The position numbers and the translations under genes are program-made. A DNA stretch of 64,000 nucleotides, from positions 1 to 64,000 of the forward strand of contig CAMNRM010000024.1 in NCBI GenBank assembly GCA_946553025.1. Reading direction: 5' to 3'. Positions 49,600 through 57,075 of the stretch are shown in pieces. The notes beneath the pieces were generated by a model. It was not told where the DNA came from, did no database searches, and worked only from the letters and a program-made list of their open reading frames with translations. Source of the stretch: an uncultured Clostridium sp. (GTDB lineage Bacteria > Bacillota > Clostridia > Lachnospirales > Lachnospiraceae). Each line of letters starts with the position of its first letter. The first letter of the stretch is position 1.

Positions 49600-51171
49600 A
49601 TGGGAAAGTTTGACAAAGTTACTGCGCAGGAACTGCGCGAGCGGACTTGGGAGTTTGGAGATTTTCAGGAATATTTTCAGCAGGAAGGAAAGAAATGGAC
49701 AAATTCATCCCAGTTTAAAGCGGTAATTTCGGCGCTGGATGCCTACAGTAAACTGCGTCCGCAGGAGATTACCCCAGAGAGTGCGATTCGGGTGGTCAAT
49801 GCAAACGATGCCCTGATGAAAGCCTGCGCGGAATATAAAAAACAAAAGGAAAGCCAAGGAATGAATAGAAAAAACGGGCTTTCCGAGGGAGAAAGCCAGA
49901 GAATTGCCGTTATGGATAAGCTGAGCGAGTTCCAGGCAGCGATGAATCTGGATGAAGCCAGAGATATGCGTGTGGTTCGTTCCATGGCAGGAAAGACCTG
50001 GGAGGAAGCAGGGCAGCTTAAGGTTGCGGAAGCTGTTTTAGAGGGCAGGGCGCAGGTTGTGGGAGCCAATGTCAGCCAGCGGATTATGCTGGAGGTTAAT
50101 GGGAAAAAAGGTTTTTTTACCGAAGAGAGCAGACTAAATGTAGATAAAGACGCACATTTTGAAAACCTTATCGAGCAGTCTAAGGACAACAAACGAAAAG
50201 CACTTCTCTGGCAAAATAAAAGTATTTTTTTCGAGATGACATCCGATGCGGATGCAATGCCCAAAAGCCTGCCAAGTGATGAATTAAAGGCACAGGTTCG
50301 ATATAATCTGGCTGCGGAAGTTGATCGGATGGCTCCCGATGATCCCATGAGAGAGGCCGTTCATCTGGTGGATGAAGACATGCTGAAAGAATTTTATGAG
50401 CAGGCACAGGAAAAGGGTGTGGCGAAAACCGAGAGAATGGATTTCCTGCATACCTTCTGCCAGGAGAAGAGAATAAAATCACCGCAAAAGGCCGATAATC
50501 TGCTGCAATGTGCACAGGTCATTATGAAACTCCCGGTTCCTCAGACGGGGAAAAAAGTGGCAGAATATCAGTTTATGTTTGCGAAAGAAAAAATTTTTGC
50601 TGAAAAAAGAAAACTGTTAAAAGCCGATCAGGAGATGTTAAAGAGTCAGAAGGAAGGAAAAGAAGTATCAAAAAAGAGCCAGGAAGTGTTAAAAAAGAAC
50701 CAGGAACGCCGGGAACAGCTGGATGCGCTGTCTAACGATTCTCAGGCGCTTCATGAGCTTTGTCAGGCTGCGGCAAAGACAGCATCCCAGGAAGTGGCAA
50801 TGAGCAACGGCTTTTATCATGAATACACGAATGAGAATGGCGGTACAACAAAAACAGCGGACGAAAATATCAATCTGTCTTCTCTTAATATTGCCACCAG
50901 CCGTGTTGCAGAAATGATTGGTCTGGGACATCTGGTTGCCCATTCAGAAAAGATGGTGGTTAAATCGGGAGATAAGGTGATGAGCGGCTGCTTTATGGAA
51001 TTTGCCAGGGGTGTTGACCCCGAATCCAAAGATCCCCATGTGCTGCAGCAGTTAAGTCAGGTGGAATTTTCGCGTACAGCCTCTTTTACACGGGATATGG
51101 TCGGGCTGGAAGTATTGGATATTCTGTGTGCCCAGAGGGATCGCCACAAAAAAACATGTTTTATCAGTTAA
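49600..51171 (+). CDS. Kinase-like protein (DRHxxN loop), N-terminal part, frameshifted
   Basis: 523 codons. Helical N-terminal half, then a Lys/Gln/Glu coiled coil (about 340-375), then ATSRVAEMIGLGHLVAHSEK, SGCFMEFARG and LEVLDILCAQRDRHKK, which resemble the N-lobe and catalytic loop of PI3/4-kinase-like or HipA-related protein kinases. The frame breaks at an A7 run (51148-51154) inside the catalytic loop: as read, the protein ends TCFIS. A -1 shift restores RDRHKKN followed by MFYQL and the downstream ORF. AGGAGG lies before ATG. It follows the lipoprotein gene in the secretion array and could be an effector; a host or bacterial target is not readable. Confidence 0.72.
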   Translation: MGKFDKVTAQELRERTWEFGDFQEYFQQEGKKWTNSSQFKAVISALDAYSKLRPQEITPESAIRVVNANDALMKACAEYKKQKESQGMNRKNGLSEGESQRIAVMDKLSEFQAAMNLDEARDMRVVRSMAGKTWEEAGQLKVAEAVLEGRAQVVGANVSQRIMLEVNGKKGFFTEESRLNVDKDAHFENLIEQSKDNKRKALLWQNKSIFFEMTSDADAMPKSLPSDELKAQVRYNLAAEVDRMAPDDPMREAVHLVDEDMLKEFYEQAQEKGVAKTERMDFLHTFCQEKRIKSPQKADNLLQCAQVIMKLPVPQTGKKVAEYQFMFAKEKIFAEKRKLLKADQEMLKSQKEGKEVSKKSQEVLKKNQERREQLDALSNDSQALHELCQAAAKTASQEVAMSNGFYHEYTNENGGTTKTADENINLSSLNIATSRVAEMIGLGHLVAHSEKMVVKSGDKVMSGCFMEFARGVDPESKDPHVLQQLSQVEFSRTASFTRDMVGLEVLDILCAQRDRHKKTCFIS

Positions 51172-52022
51172 GTGAACCGGATGAACATGGCAAGCGCAAT
51201 ATTATCGGATTACAGGGTATTGATAATGATTTAGCTTTTGGCGTTAATGAAAAAAGTGAAGAGGAATGGGATTCTGTCCGGCGTACACGATGGGAAAAGA
51301 ACAATATTTTTATCGATAAGGATGTAGCAGACAAGATTAGGAAGCTGGATGATGCGGCACTCGACTGTGCTTTAGGTGATCTGCTGAACGAAAAACAGAT
51401 GAAGGCGATGAAGGATCGCGTGCATCATTTTCAGGAGCATATCAATAAGTCTATGGTGGAACTGAAAGAAGACGAATGGGATTTAAACCAATTTAAGAAA
51501 GATACGCCGACCGAGGGTCTGGAGCACCGGGATGTACAGTATATCAAAGGATTAAAAAACATAGAAAGATCTGTGGAACCATGGGGAGAACGCTTTAACC
51601 ATAAATTTGCAGATGCACAAGACATTGCGAGTAATGCAAAACAAATATTTGAAAAGCAAAATGAAGTTTATGAAGGTATGGAAAATCTGTTTGCGGAACC
51701 GGAGCCGTCCAGGCAGGCAGCACAGAAACAGGCACCACAGAAGCAGGCAGCACAGAAACAGGCACCTCCTCTTCCCGCCCGCCGCAAGGCAGATCTGGGA
51801 CAGTTAGAACAGCGGATGCCGGTCATTGGAAAAGGGCGCACCATTCCTTCTAAGGCAAACACCGCACAGCAGGAGAAAAAAGCGGAAAATCCCCAGCGCG
51901 TGCAGTCAAGCTTTCAAAAGCTTTCCGGGACAAAACCTGCAGCCAGCCAGAGAAAAGCACTTATCGGAAATCACCAGAAGCAGGCAGAACTTAAACAGGA
52001 AAAAGGAAGGAGTTTAGGATAA
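51156..52022 (+). CDS. Kinase-like protein, C-terminal part, frameshifted
   Basis: 288 codons in the frame that continues the kinase-like gene. It begins MFYQLSEPDEHGKRNI and has LQGIDNDLAFG, equivalent to the metal-binding IDxDxxFG activation segment that follows DRHxxN. A helical region comes next, then KQAPQKQAAQKQAPP repeats and a Lys/Arg/Gln-rich end (KQAELKQEKGRSLG), a basic disordered tail of the type that can serve as a type IV secretion signal. ATG 51156 lacks a ribosome site, and a GTG at 51126 lies within the upstream ORF, so independent translation is doubtful. Full-length joined protein would be about 810 residues. Confidence 0.7.
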   Translation: MFYQLSEPDEHGKRNIIGLQGIDNDLAFGVNEKSEEEWDSVRRTRWEKNNIFIDKDVADKIRKLDDAALDCALGDLLNEKQMKAMKDRVHHFQEHINKSMVELKEDEWDLNQFKKDTPTEGLEHRDVQYIKGLKNIERSVEPWGERFNHKFADAQDIASNAKQIFEKQNEVYEGMENLFAEPEPSRQAAQKQAPQKQAAQKQAPPLPARRKADLGQLEQRMPVIGKGRTIPSKANTAQQEKKAENPQRVQSSFQKLSGTKPAASQRKALIGNHQKQAELKQEKGRSLG

Positions 52023-52904
52023 TTGACAGGAGAAGCAAACTTTTTAGATTGGATAACATCTTATTGGAAAAAGAAAGCGATTGTCCTTGCAGGAATAAGC
52101 ATCGGCTTTTCCTTCCTTTCCTCCCTGCCCGCCTATGCCGCCTCCCCCTGGGTATTCCAGGAGGACGGCTGGCATTATTATCTGGAAAACGGTCAGCCGG
52201 GCACAGGATGGGTGGAGTCAAACGGCTTCTTTTACTATCTCCTCCCCGACGGAAAAAGCGTCACCGATACCATCACCCCCGACAGCTATTATGTCAATGC
52301 CGACGGAGCCTGGTACCGCAGGCAGGAAACGATCCTGGGCGTTTCTTTTACCTCCTTCGACCGCTTCCTTCCCGTCGGCGGGGAATGGGATAAAAGTCCT
52401 TCGATACTATTGCTGTCCGAAAAATACTGCCAGATTTTCGGTCAGACCCGGCGCATCCGTGTGGCAAAAGATCGGATAGAATACATCGTATCCGGTGACG
52501 GCAGCGCGAAAAGCAGCAGTTTGGGAAGCAGCATGTTCACCGGAAATCAAAATACAGCGAATAAAAACGGTTCAGCATCGGATACAGGGACGCCTCTTGC
52601 CGTGCTTTACCAGGAACCGGGACAGGGAAGATACTGTTTGGAATTAAAAATGAAGCTGCATCCGAAAAGCACCGATGAAAAACAGACCGCAACCTACGAC
52701 TACGCCCTGTTTAAAGCCCTGATGTACCAGATTTCCTCCACCCCGGATATTCTGGAAGAAGCCCTTCTTGATGCCTGGCAGGGGGAAAACCGATGGCAGA
52801 TTAACCGCCAGGACTGGGTTCGCGCAGGGGATGCCATGATTCTCTACGCGCCAGGAAAAGAAGCCGGAAGGTTTTTTATCCGCCCCGCCGCAGAGGGGGA
52901 CTGA
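52023..52904 (+). CDS. Secreted protein with cell-wall-binding-type repeats
   Basis: 293 residues. After a short cytoplasmic start, IVLAGISIGFSFLSSLPAYA is a signal peptide. WVFQEDGWHYYLENGQPGTG, WVESNGFFYYLLPDGKSV and YYVNADGAWYRR are three units of the choline/cell-wall-binding (CW_binding) type that attach proteins to wall polymers. The remaining 190 residues are an unassigned domain, with VSGDGSAKSSSLGSS and YDYALFKALMYQISSTPDI. Start is TTG 52023, about 11 bases after AGGAG. Directly follows the kinase-like gene, and probably belongs to the wall-spanning part of the machine. Confidence 0.78.
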   Translation: MTGEANFLDWITSYWKKKAIVLAGISIGFSFLSSLPAYAASPWVFQEDGWHYYLENGQPGTGWVESNGFFYYLLPDGKSVTDTITPDSYYVNADGAWYRRQETILGVSFTSFDRFLPVGGEWDKSPSILLLSEKYCQIFGQTRRIRVAKDRIEYIVSGDGSAKSSSLGSSMFTGNQNTANKNGSASDTGTPLAVLYQEPGQGRYCLELKMKLHPKSTDEKQTATYDYALFKALMYQISSTPDILEEALLDAWQGENRWQINRQDWVRAGDAMILYAPGKEAGRFFIRPAAEGD

Positions 52905-52918
52905 TTAGTTAATGCCTT

Positions 52919-52962
52919 GGAAAGCAATGGTAAAAGCTATGGAAAGGAATGGTAAAAGCTAT
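52919..52962 (+). repeat. 22-bp tandem duplication at the phosphatase start
   Basis: GGAAAG(C/G)AATGGTAAAAGC and TAT recur at 52919-52940 and 52941-52962, duplicating the ribosome site and a potential ATG. It makes the true start (52949 or 52961) hard to call. Confidence 0.8.
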
Positions 52963-54313
52963 GGATAGGGATTGGAAAAATTTTGACTGGAAAGAATTAA
53001 AAATTATCCGGGATTTTTTCCAGATTCAGGAAAACGGAAACATGCCTGAAGGTTCAAAGCTGCTCCTGGAAGCGATGAAACCCGTGCAGATTGAAGCCGG
53101 TCAGGACATTGTAAGTCTGGGGGCTTCCCCGGAGGACGGAATGTACATTATTCTGGAAGGTCAGGCCAATGTGCTGACTGCGGAAAATATGCTGATTAAC
53201 GAACTGGCCGAGGGCGATGTGGTAGGCGAACTGGCATTAATCAAAGACGGTGTCCGCAAAGCAACGGTCCGTGCCGTCACTCCCGTAGTCTGTGCCAATA
53301 TCTCCCGAAGCCTGTTTCTGGAGATTGCCGATGCCAACCGAAAAGTCTACGCCGCCCTTCTGGAACTGCTTTACACCAAGACGACAATAATTGTCACCGA
53401 GCGGGAACGCCTGAAATCCGAAATTGAAATCGCATCCCGTATCCAGACCGGTTTTCTCCCCAAATCCTTTGCCCGCTTCTGCGAACTTCCCGACGTGCAG
53501 ATTACCGCGAGGATGAAGCCCGCCAAGGGCGTGGGCGGCGATTTTTACGATGTATTTCTTATTGATGAAACCCGACTCTGCTTCCTGGCCGCCGATGTTT
53601 CCGGAAAAGGCGTTCCGGCCGCCCTGTTTATGACCTTGGCAAAAACCCATATAAAAAACTATATGATGCTGAAACTCCCCGTAGCCGAGGTAGCTAAACT
53701 GGTAAATAACCGCCTGAACGAAGACAACGAAGAAGAACTCTTTGTCACCGCCTTTATCTGCGTCCTCGATACCCGAACCAATAAGCTGACCTATGTCAAC
53801 GCAGGCCATAACAAGCCCTTTATCTGCCGCAAAGGAGAACCCTTTTCCATGCTGGAATGTAAAGTGGACTTCGTCCTAGGCATCATGGAAGACATGGCTT
53901 ACCGGGAACAGACCACCGACCTTTTCCCCGGGGACTGCATCTGCCTGTACACCGACGGCGTAACCGAAGCCTTCAACCCCGAAGGAGAAATGTTCTCCGA
54001 CCAGGGCATGGAAGATACATTAAACCGCCATCAAAAAGATGCCGATGCACCGGAAATCTTCATTGAAGCCATCTATGATGAAGTCGAACAGTTCGCCCGC
54101 CAAGAACCGCAGTCCGACGATATCACCGTAGTTTATTTATCCAGAAGTAAAAAAGCCGGTGAAGTCAATCATACAAAAACAACAAAAAAAGCCAGCGAAG
54201 TCAGTCCTACAAAAACAACATTAGACACAGAAACACCGTTAGAGGGAAGGCCATCCGCAAGTCGGTCAAATGATGCAAAAACAACATCAGACACAGAAAC
54301 ACCAAAAGGATAG
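52961..54313 (+). CDS. Cyclic-nucleotide-binding domain fused to SpoIIE/PP2C phosphatase (RsbU-like)
   Basis: 450 residues. Residues about 25-145 form a cNMP-binding domain: GMYIILEGQANVL and EGDVVGELALIKDGVRKATVRA, the phosphate-binding cassette with Glu and Arg. A helix leads to the PP2C core: IQTGFLPKSFA, MKPAKGVGGDFYDVF, FLAADVSGKGVPAALFM, YVNAGHNKPF, LYTDGVTEAFN and QSDDITVVYL, with the metal-binding Asp residues. RsbU-type phosphatases dephosphorylate STAS antagonists; the STAS gene is at 32199. A cyclase is at 58827. The tail is Lys/Thr/Ser-rich with two related TKTTLDTETP repeats. Start chosen for its ribosome site; ATG 52949 is possible. Confidence 0.9.
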   Translation: MDRDWKNFDWKELKIIRDFFQIQENGNMPEGSKLLLEAMKPVQIEAGQDIVSLGASPEDGMYIILEGQANVLTAENMLINELAEGDVVGELALIKDGVRKATVRAVTPVVCANISRSLFLEIADANRKVYAALLELLYTKTTIIVTERERLKSEIEIASRIQTGFLPKSFARFCELPDVQITARMKPAKGVGGDFYDVFLIDETRLCFLAADVSGKGVPAALFMTLAKTHIKNYMMLKLPVAEVAKLVNNRLNEDNEEELFVTAFICVLDTRTNKLTYVNAGHNKPFICRKGEPFSMLECKVDFVLGIMEDMAYREQTTDLFPGDCICLYTDGVTEAFNPEGEMFSDQGMEDTLNRHQKDADAPEIFIEAIYDEVEQFARQEPQSDDITVVYLSRSKKAGEVNHTKTTKKASEVSPTKTTLDTETPLEGRPSASRSNDAKTTSDTETPKG

Positions 54314-54323
54314 GGGGAAATGC

Positions 54324-55337
54324 ATGGAAATTCAATTAACACAAGAAGCAGAAAGCAGAACGAATGATCACATGCAGTCCCCACCCCCTCAAACCCATCT
54401 TTCCGTAAGGTTCTGGGGAACAAGAGGCTCCTGCGCTGCCCCCTTTCCAGATCGCATGATCTACGGCGGAAACACAAGCTGCGTATCCGTCCACTGGGAA
54501 GAAGGCACAGCCATATTTGACGCAGGGACAGGAATCCTGGCCCTTGGCGAATGGATGAAAAGAAAAAAAGAAGCAAAAAAGCCAATACACTTATTTATCG
54601 GCCATCTTCACCTGGACCACATTGCCGCCCTCCCTCTATTCCCGCTTTTATTTGAAAAAGAAGCCCAGTTCCATCTATACGGCCCCAGGGAAAAAGAAAA
54701 AACCTTCAAAGAACGTCTGCTTCTGCCTCTAAGCCCGCCGTATTGGCCGATATCCCTGGAACAGGTTCCCGCGTCCATAACCTGGCACGAGGCAGAAAGC
54801 AACCAGACATGGAAACTTCCCGGCAATATCAAAGTAAGCGCCATGCGCTCCAATCATCCCGACCAATGCTTAATATACCGCCTGGAATCCCAGGGACAAT
54901 CCGTGGTCTATGGCCTTGACTGTGAATTTTTTGAGCCATCTTCCCAGTCACTTCCCAAGCCCCCCGAACCTAAGTCCCTGTGGACAGCCTACCAAACCTT
55001 CGCCTGGGAATGCAGCCTGTTAATCTTCGACGCCCCCTACACCCGGAAAGAATATCCCTCCTACTGCGGTTTCGGTCACAGCTATTGGGAAAAAGGCATA
55101 GAGATGGCAAAAGCATGCCGCGCATCCCGCCTATATATCTGCCATCATAACTGGGACAGAAGCGATAAAGCCCTTGCCCAAATCGAAAAGGCTCTTCACC
55201 TTCAGGCCAGAAAAACAGGACTGCAGGCAGAAATCGCCCGAGAAGGACAATGCATTCACCTCCCCTCACCCGCCCCAGAAAATCCAAAAAAGAAACACAA
55301 AAGAAGAAAAGAAACACAAGAAAGAAAAGAAATATAA
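54324..55337 (+). CDS. Metallo-beta-lactamase-fold hydrolase
   Basis: 337 residues. FWGTRGSCAAP and YGGNTSCVSV start the fold, followed by IFDAGTGILALG, the zinc motif GHLHLDHIAALPLF (HxHxDH), SNHPDQCLIYRLE, VVYGLDCEF and, near the end, YICHHNWDRSD. The opening is typical of RNase Z/phosphodiesterase-like members with a GTRGS motif, including those acting on cyclic nucleotides; hydrolysis of the cyclase product is attractive here but unproven. The end is very Lys/Arg-rich. ATG 54324 follows GGGGG. Located between phosphatase and FecR genes. Confidence 0.82.
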   Translation: MEIQLTQEAESRTNDHMQSPPPQTHLSVRFWGTRGSCAAPFPDRMIYGGNTSCVSVHWEEGTAIFDAGTGILALGEWMKRKKEAKKPIHLFIGHLHLDHIAALPLFPLLFEKEAQFHLYGPREKEKTFKERLLLPLSPPYWPISLEQVPASITWHEAESNQTWKLPGNIKVSAMRSNHPDQCLIYRLESQGQSVVYGLDCEFFEPSSQSLPKPPEPKSLWTAYQTFAWECSLLIFDAPYTRKEYPSYCGFGHSYWEKGIEMAKACRASRLYICHHNWDRSDKALAQIEKALHLQARKTGLQAEIAREGQCIHLPSPAPENPKKKHKRRKETQERKEI

Positions 55338-55349
55338 GGAGGAAAAACC

Positions 55350-56723
55350 TTGAAGATCAAATGGAAAAAGCTGCTGGTCATCCTGTTAGCAGCCGCCTTA
55401 TTTGCGGTAAATATAAAAACCTTTGCCGATGAGGCTGAAAGCCGCCGTTTTTCTGTCCTGTCCGTCAATGGAAACGAAGCCTTCCTCACCCGAAATGCCA
55501 AGGAAGTAAAAGCCACAGCAGGTCTGCCCGTGGGTCAGGGAAATATCGTCCGAACCGGTGCAAACACAAAAATCTATCTGGAAACCGACGACAGCAAAAC
55601 TCTTCGCCTGGATGCCGATTCCAAAGCCGAAATCACCAAATCCTCGTCCAAATTGCTAAAAATCACTCTGCTCGAGGGAACACTGTTTTTCAATGTCGAT
55701 AAACCATTAAAAGACGACGAAGAAATGAACTTCGACGCCGCCCAGACCTCCATGAGCATTCGAGGAACCAGCGGATTGATCACAATGACCAACGAAGAAC
55801 TCCTCCTCTACTTAATTGAAGGAACGATAAACTGGAACCTCGGCCCCCAGACCATCACCATAACCCCCAGCCAAAAAGTCACCCTAAAATCCATCCCCGG
55901 TCAAAACACTTACCAACTTCAAAGCATAGAAAACTTCACCTGGGAAGACCTGTCCCTTTTCGGTCTGGAAACCATACTAGAACAGATAAACAACCTGGAT
56001 TTGTCCGCCATCCATCTGACCGATCCCGCCCAGCTTCCGCAGCTCCAGGAAAAACTAAAGACCCTGCAAGCCCAACAACCACCCTCCGATCCCCCCAAAA
56101 ATCCAAGAATCATCCGCGTCGATCCCCCCAAAACCAATACCCCAAGAAATCGCGGAAGAGGAACATCCCGCCCCACTAATCCTGCCCAACCCGAAACACC
56201 CCCCAACTCTTCGGAACCCGACACAGAGCCCAGTACTCCTGAACCCGACACAAAACCCAGTACTTCCGAAAGCAATACCGAGTCCAGCAGTTCTGAACCC
56301 AACACAAAACCCAGTACTTCCGAATCCAACACCGAACCTGACACCAGCCCCAGCACCTCCGAAAGCAGTGCTGAATCAAGTACACCCGAACCCGACACGC
56401 AACCCAGCATTTCCGAATCCGACACCGAACCCGATACCAGCCCCAGTACATCTGAAAGCGATACGGAATCCGACACGGAATCAAGTACACCCGAACCCGA
56501 CACGCAACCTAGTACTTCCGAATCCGACACCGAACCTGACACTAGTCCCAGCAGTTCTGAAAGTATTACTGAGTCCAGCAGCACCGAATACAATAGCGAC
56601 CCCAGTGACAGACCATCAGACTCCATAAATCCAGATACATCATCAAGTTCTGAAATTTACGAATCCGAACAAAATAAAGCCACAAAAGACACCGAACAAA
56701 AAGTATTAATACCCACCCCCTAA
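55350..56723 (+). CDS. FecR-domain surface protein with Ser/Thr/Pro/Glu-rich tail
   Basis: 457 residues. TTG start with AGGAGG ahead; signal WKKLLVILLAAALFAVNIKTFA. The FecR fold covers about 35-180: FSVLSVNGNEAFLTRNAKEV, VRTGANTKIYLETDDSKTLRL, LLEGTLFFNVDKPL and MSIRGTSGLITMTNEE, of the bacterial envelope type. From about residue 280 it is a mucin-like stretch of some 160 residues built from SEPDTEPSTSES-like repeats, without a sorting signal. FecR domains often sit next to CHASE2 cyclases, as here. The tail is a plausible substrate for the PMT-type mannosyltransferase encoded next. Confidence 0.85.
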   Translation: MKIKWKKLLVILLAAALFAVNIKTFADEAESRRFSVLSVNGNEAFLTRNAKEVKATAGLPVGQGNIVRTGANTKIYLETDDSKTLRLDADSKAEITKSSSKLLKITLLEGTLFFNVDKPLKDDEEMNFDAAQTSMSIRGTSGLITMTNEELLLYLIEGTINWNLGPQTITITPSQKVTLKSIPGQNTYQLQSIENFTWEDLSLFGLETILEQINNLDLSAIHLTDPAQLPQLQEKLKTLQAQQPPSDPPKNPRIIRVDPPKTNTPRNRGRGTSRPTNPAQPETPPNSSEPDTEPSTPEPDTKPSTSESNTESSSSEPNTKPSTSESNTEPDTSPSTSESSAESSTPEPDTQPSISESDTEPDTSPSTSESDTESDTESSTPEPDTQPSTSESDTEPDTSPSSSESITESSSTEYNSDPSDRPSDSINPDTSSSSEIYESEQNKATKDTEQKVLIPTP

Positions 56724-56770
56724 GATTACTATACCAAACAAAATCATTCCCCCCGCCACCCCATACAGTA

Positions 56771-56908
56771 GCGGAGGCGGAGCGGTGTTCCATGAGGAAT
56801 CCCCTCAAAAAACGCTGGCGCTTAACGAGGTCTTTTCGAGTTTAGCGTCCACTGCGTTCTTTTGCGGAGCGAGAGCGCGGTGACGATGGAACACCACTCT
56901 GCCGAAGC
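56771..56908. repeat. Long imperfect inverted repeat (MITE-like or hairpin element)
   Basis: The 23-base arms at 56771-56793 (GCGGAGGCGGAGCGGTGTTC...) and 56886-56908 (ATGGAACACCACTCTGCCGA...) are inverted copies, with the central GTGTTCCAT/ATGGAACAC perfect and a few mismatches further out. The 92-base interior has its own short stems and no coding sense. Lies in the 352-base gap between fecR-like and PMT genes. Confidence 0.6.
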
Positions 56909-56910
56909 GG

Positions 56911-56995
56911 CCCCTCCGCCAATCCCCCAATGCCCCTCCGCCAATCCCCCAATGCTCCCCGCCAATCCCCCAATGCCCCCGCCACCCCCTCAATG
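56911..56995 (+). repeat. C-rich 22-bp tandem repeat
   Basis: CCCCTCCGCCAATCCCCCAA plus TG occurs exactly at 56911 and 56933, then as degenerate copies at 56955 and 56976. The strand is almost free of G. It directly follows the inverted repeat, ahead of the PMT start. Confidence 0.85.
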
Positions 56996-57075
56996 CCCCG
57001 CCCCCAACCCCTTCCCAACGCCCCATTGCCCTCCCCCGTCACCCCCCAAAAAAACCCCAAAAGGAGTCCCCCCTC

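Noticed and set aside
51148-51158. Classical -1 slippery heptamer (A AAA AAC type) at the kinase frameshift
   Set aside because: In the reading frame the run is read AAA AAA ACA, so the tandem-slip pattern does not fit and no strong downstream stem was evident; programmed ribosomal frameshifting is only one weak option, and A7 slippage or error is simpler.
33368-52904. A conjugative integrative element with relaxase
   Set aside because: No relaxase, integrase, replication initiator, oriT-like region or flanking tRNA attachment site was recognised within the window; only the channel genes are present. This cannot exclude genes outside the window.
55919-56626. Minus-strand Val/Ser/Gly-rich ORF opposite the FecR tail
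   Set aside because: Complement of the Ser/Thr/Asp/Glu repeats; no start signal and no family features.
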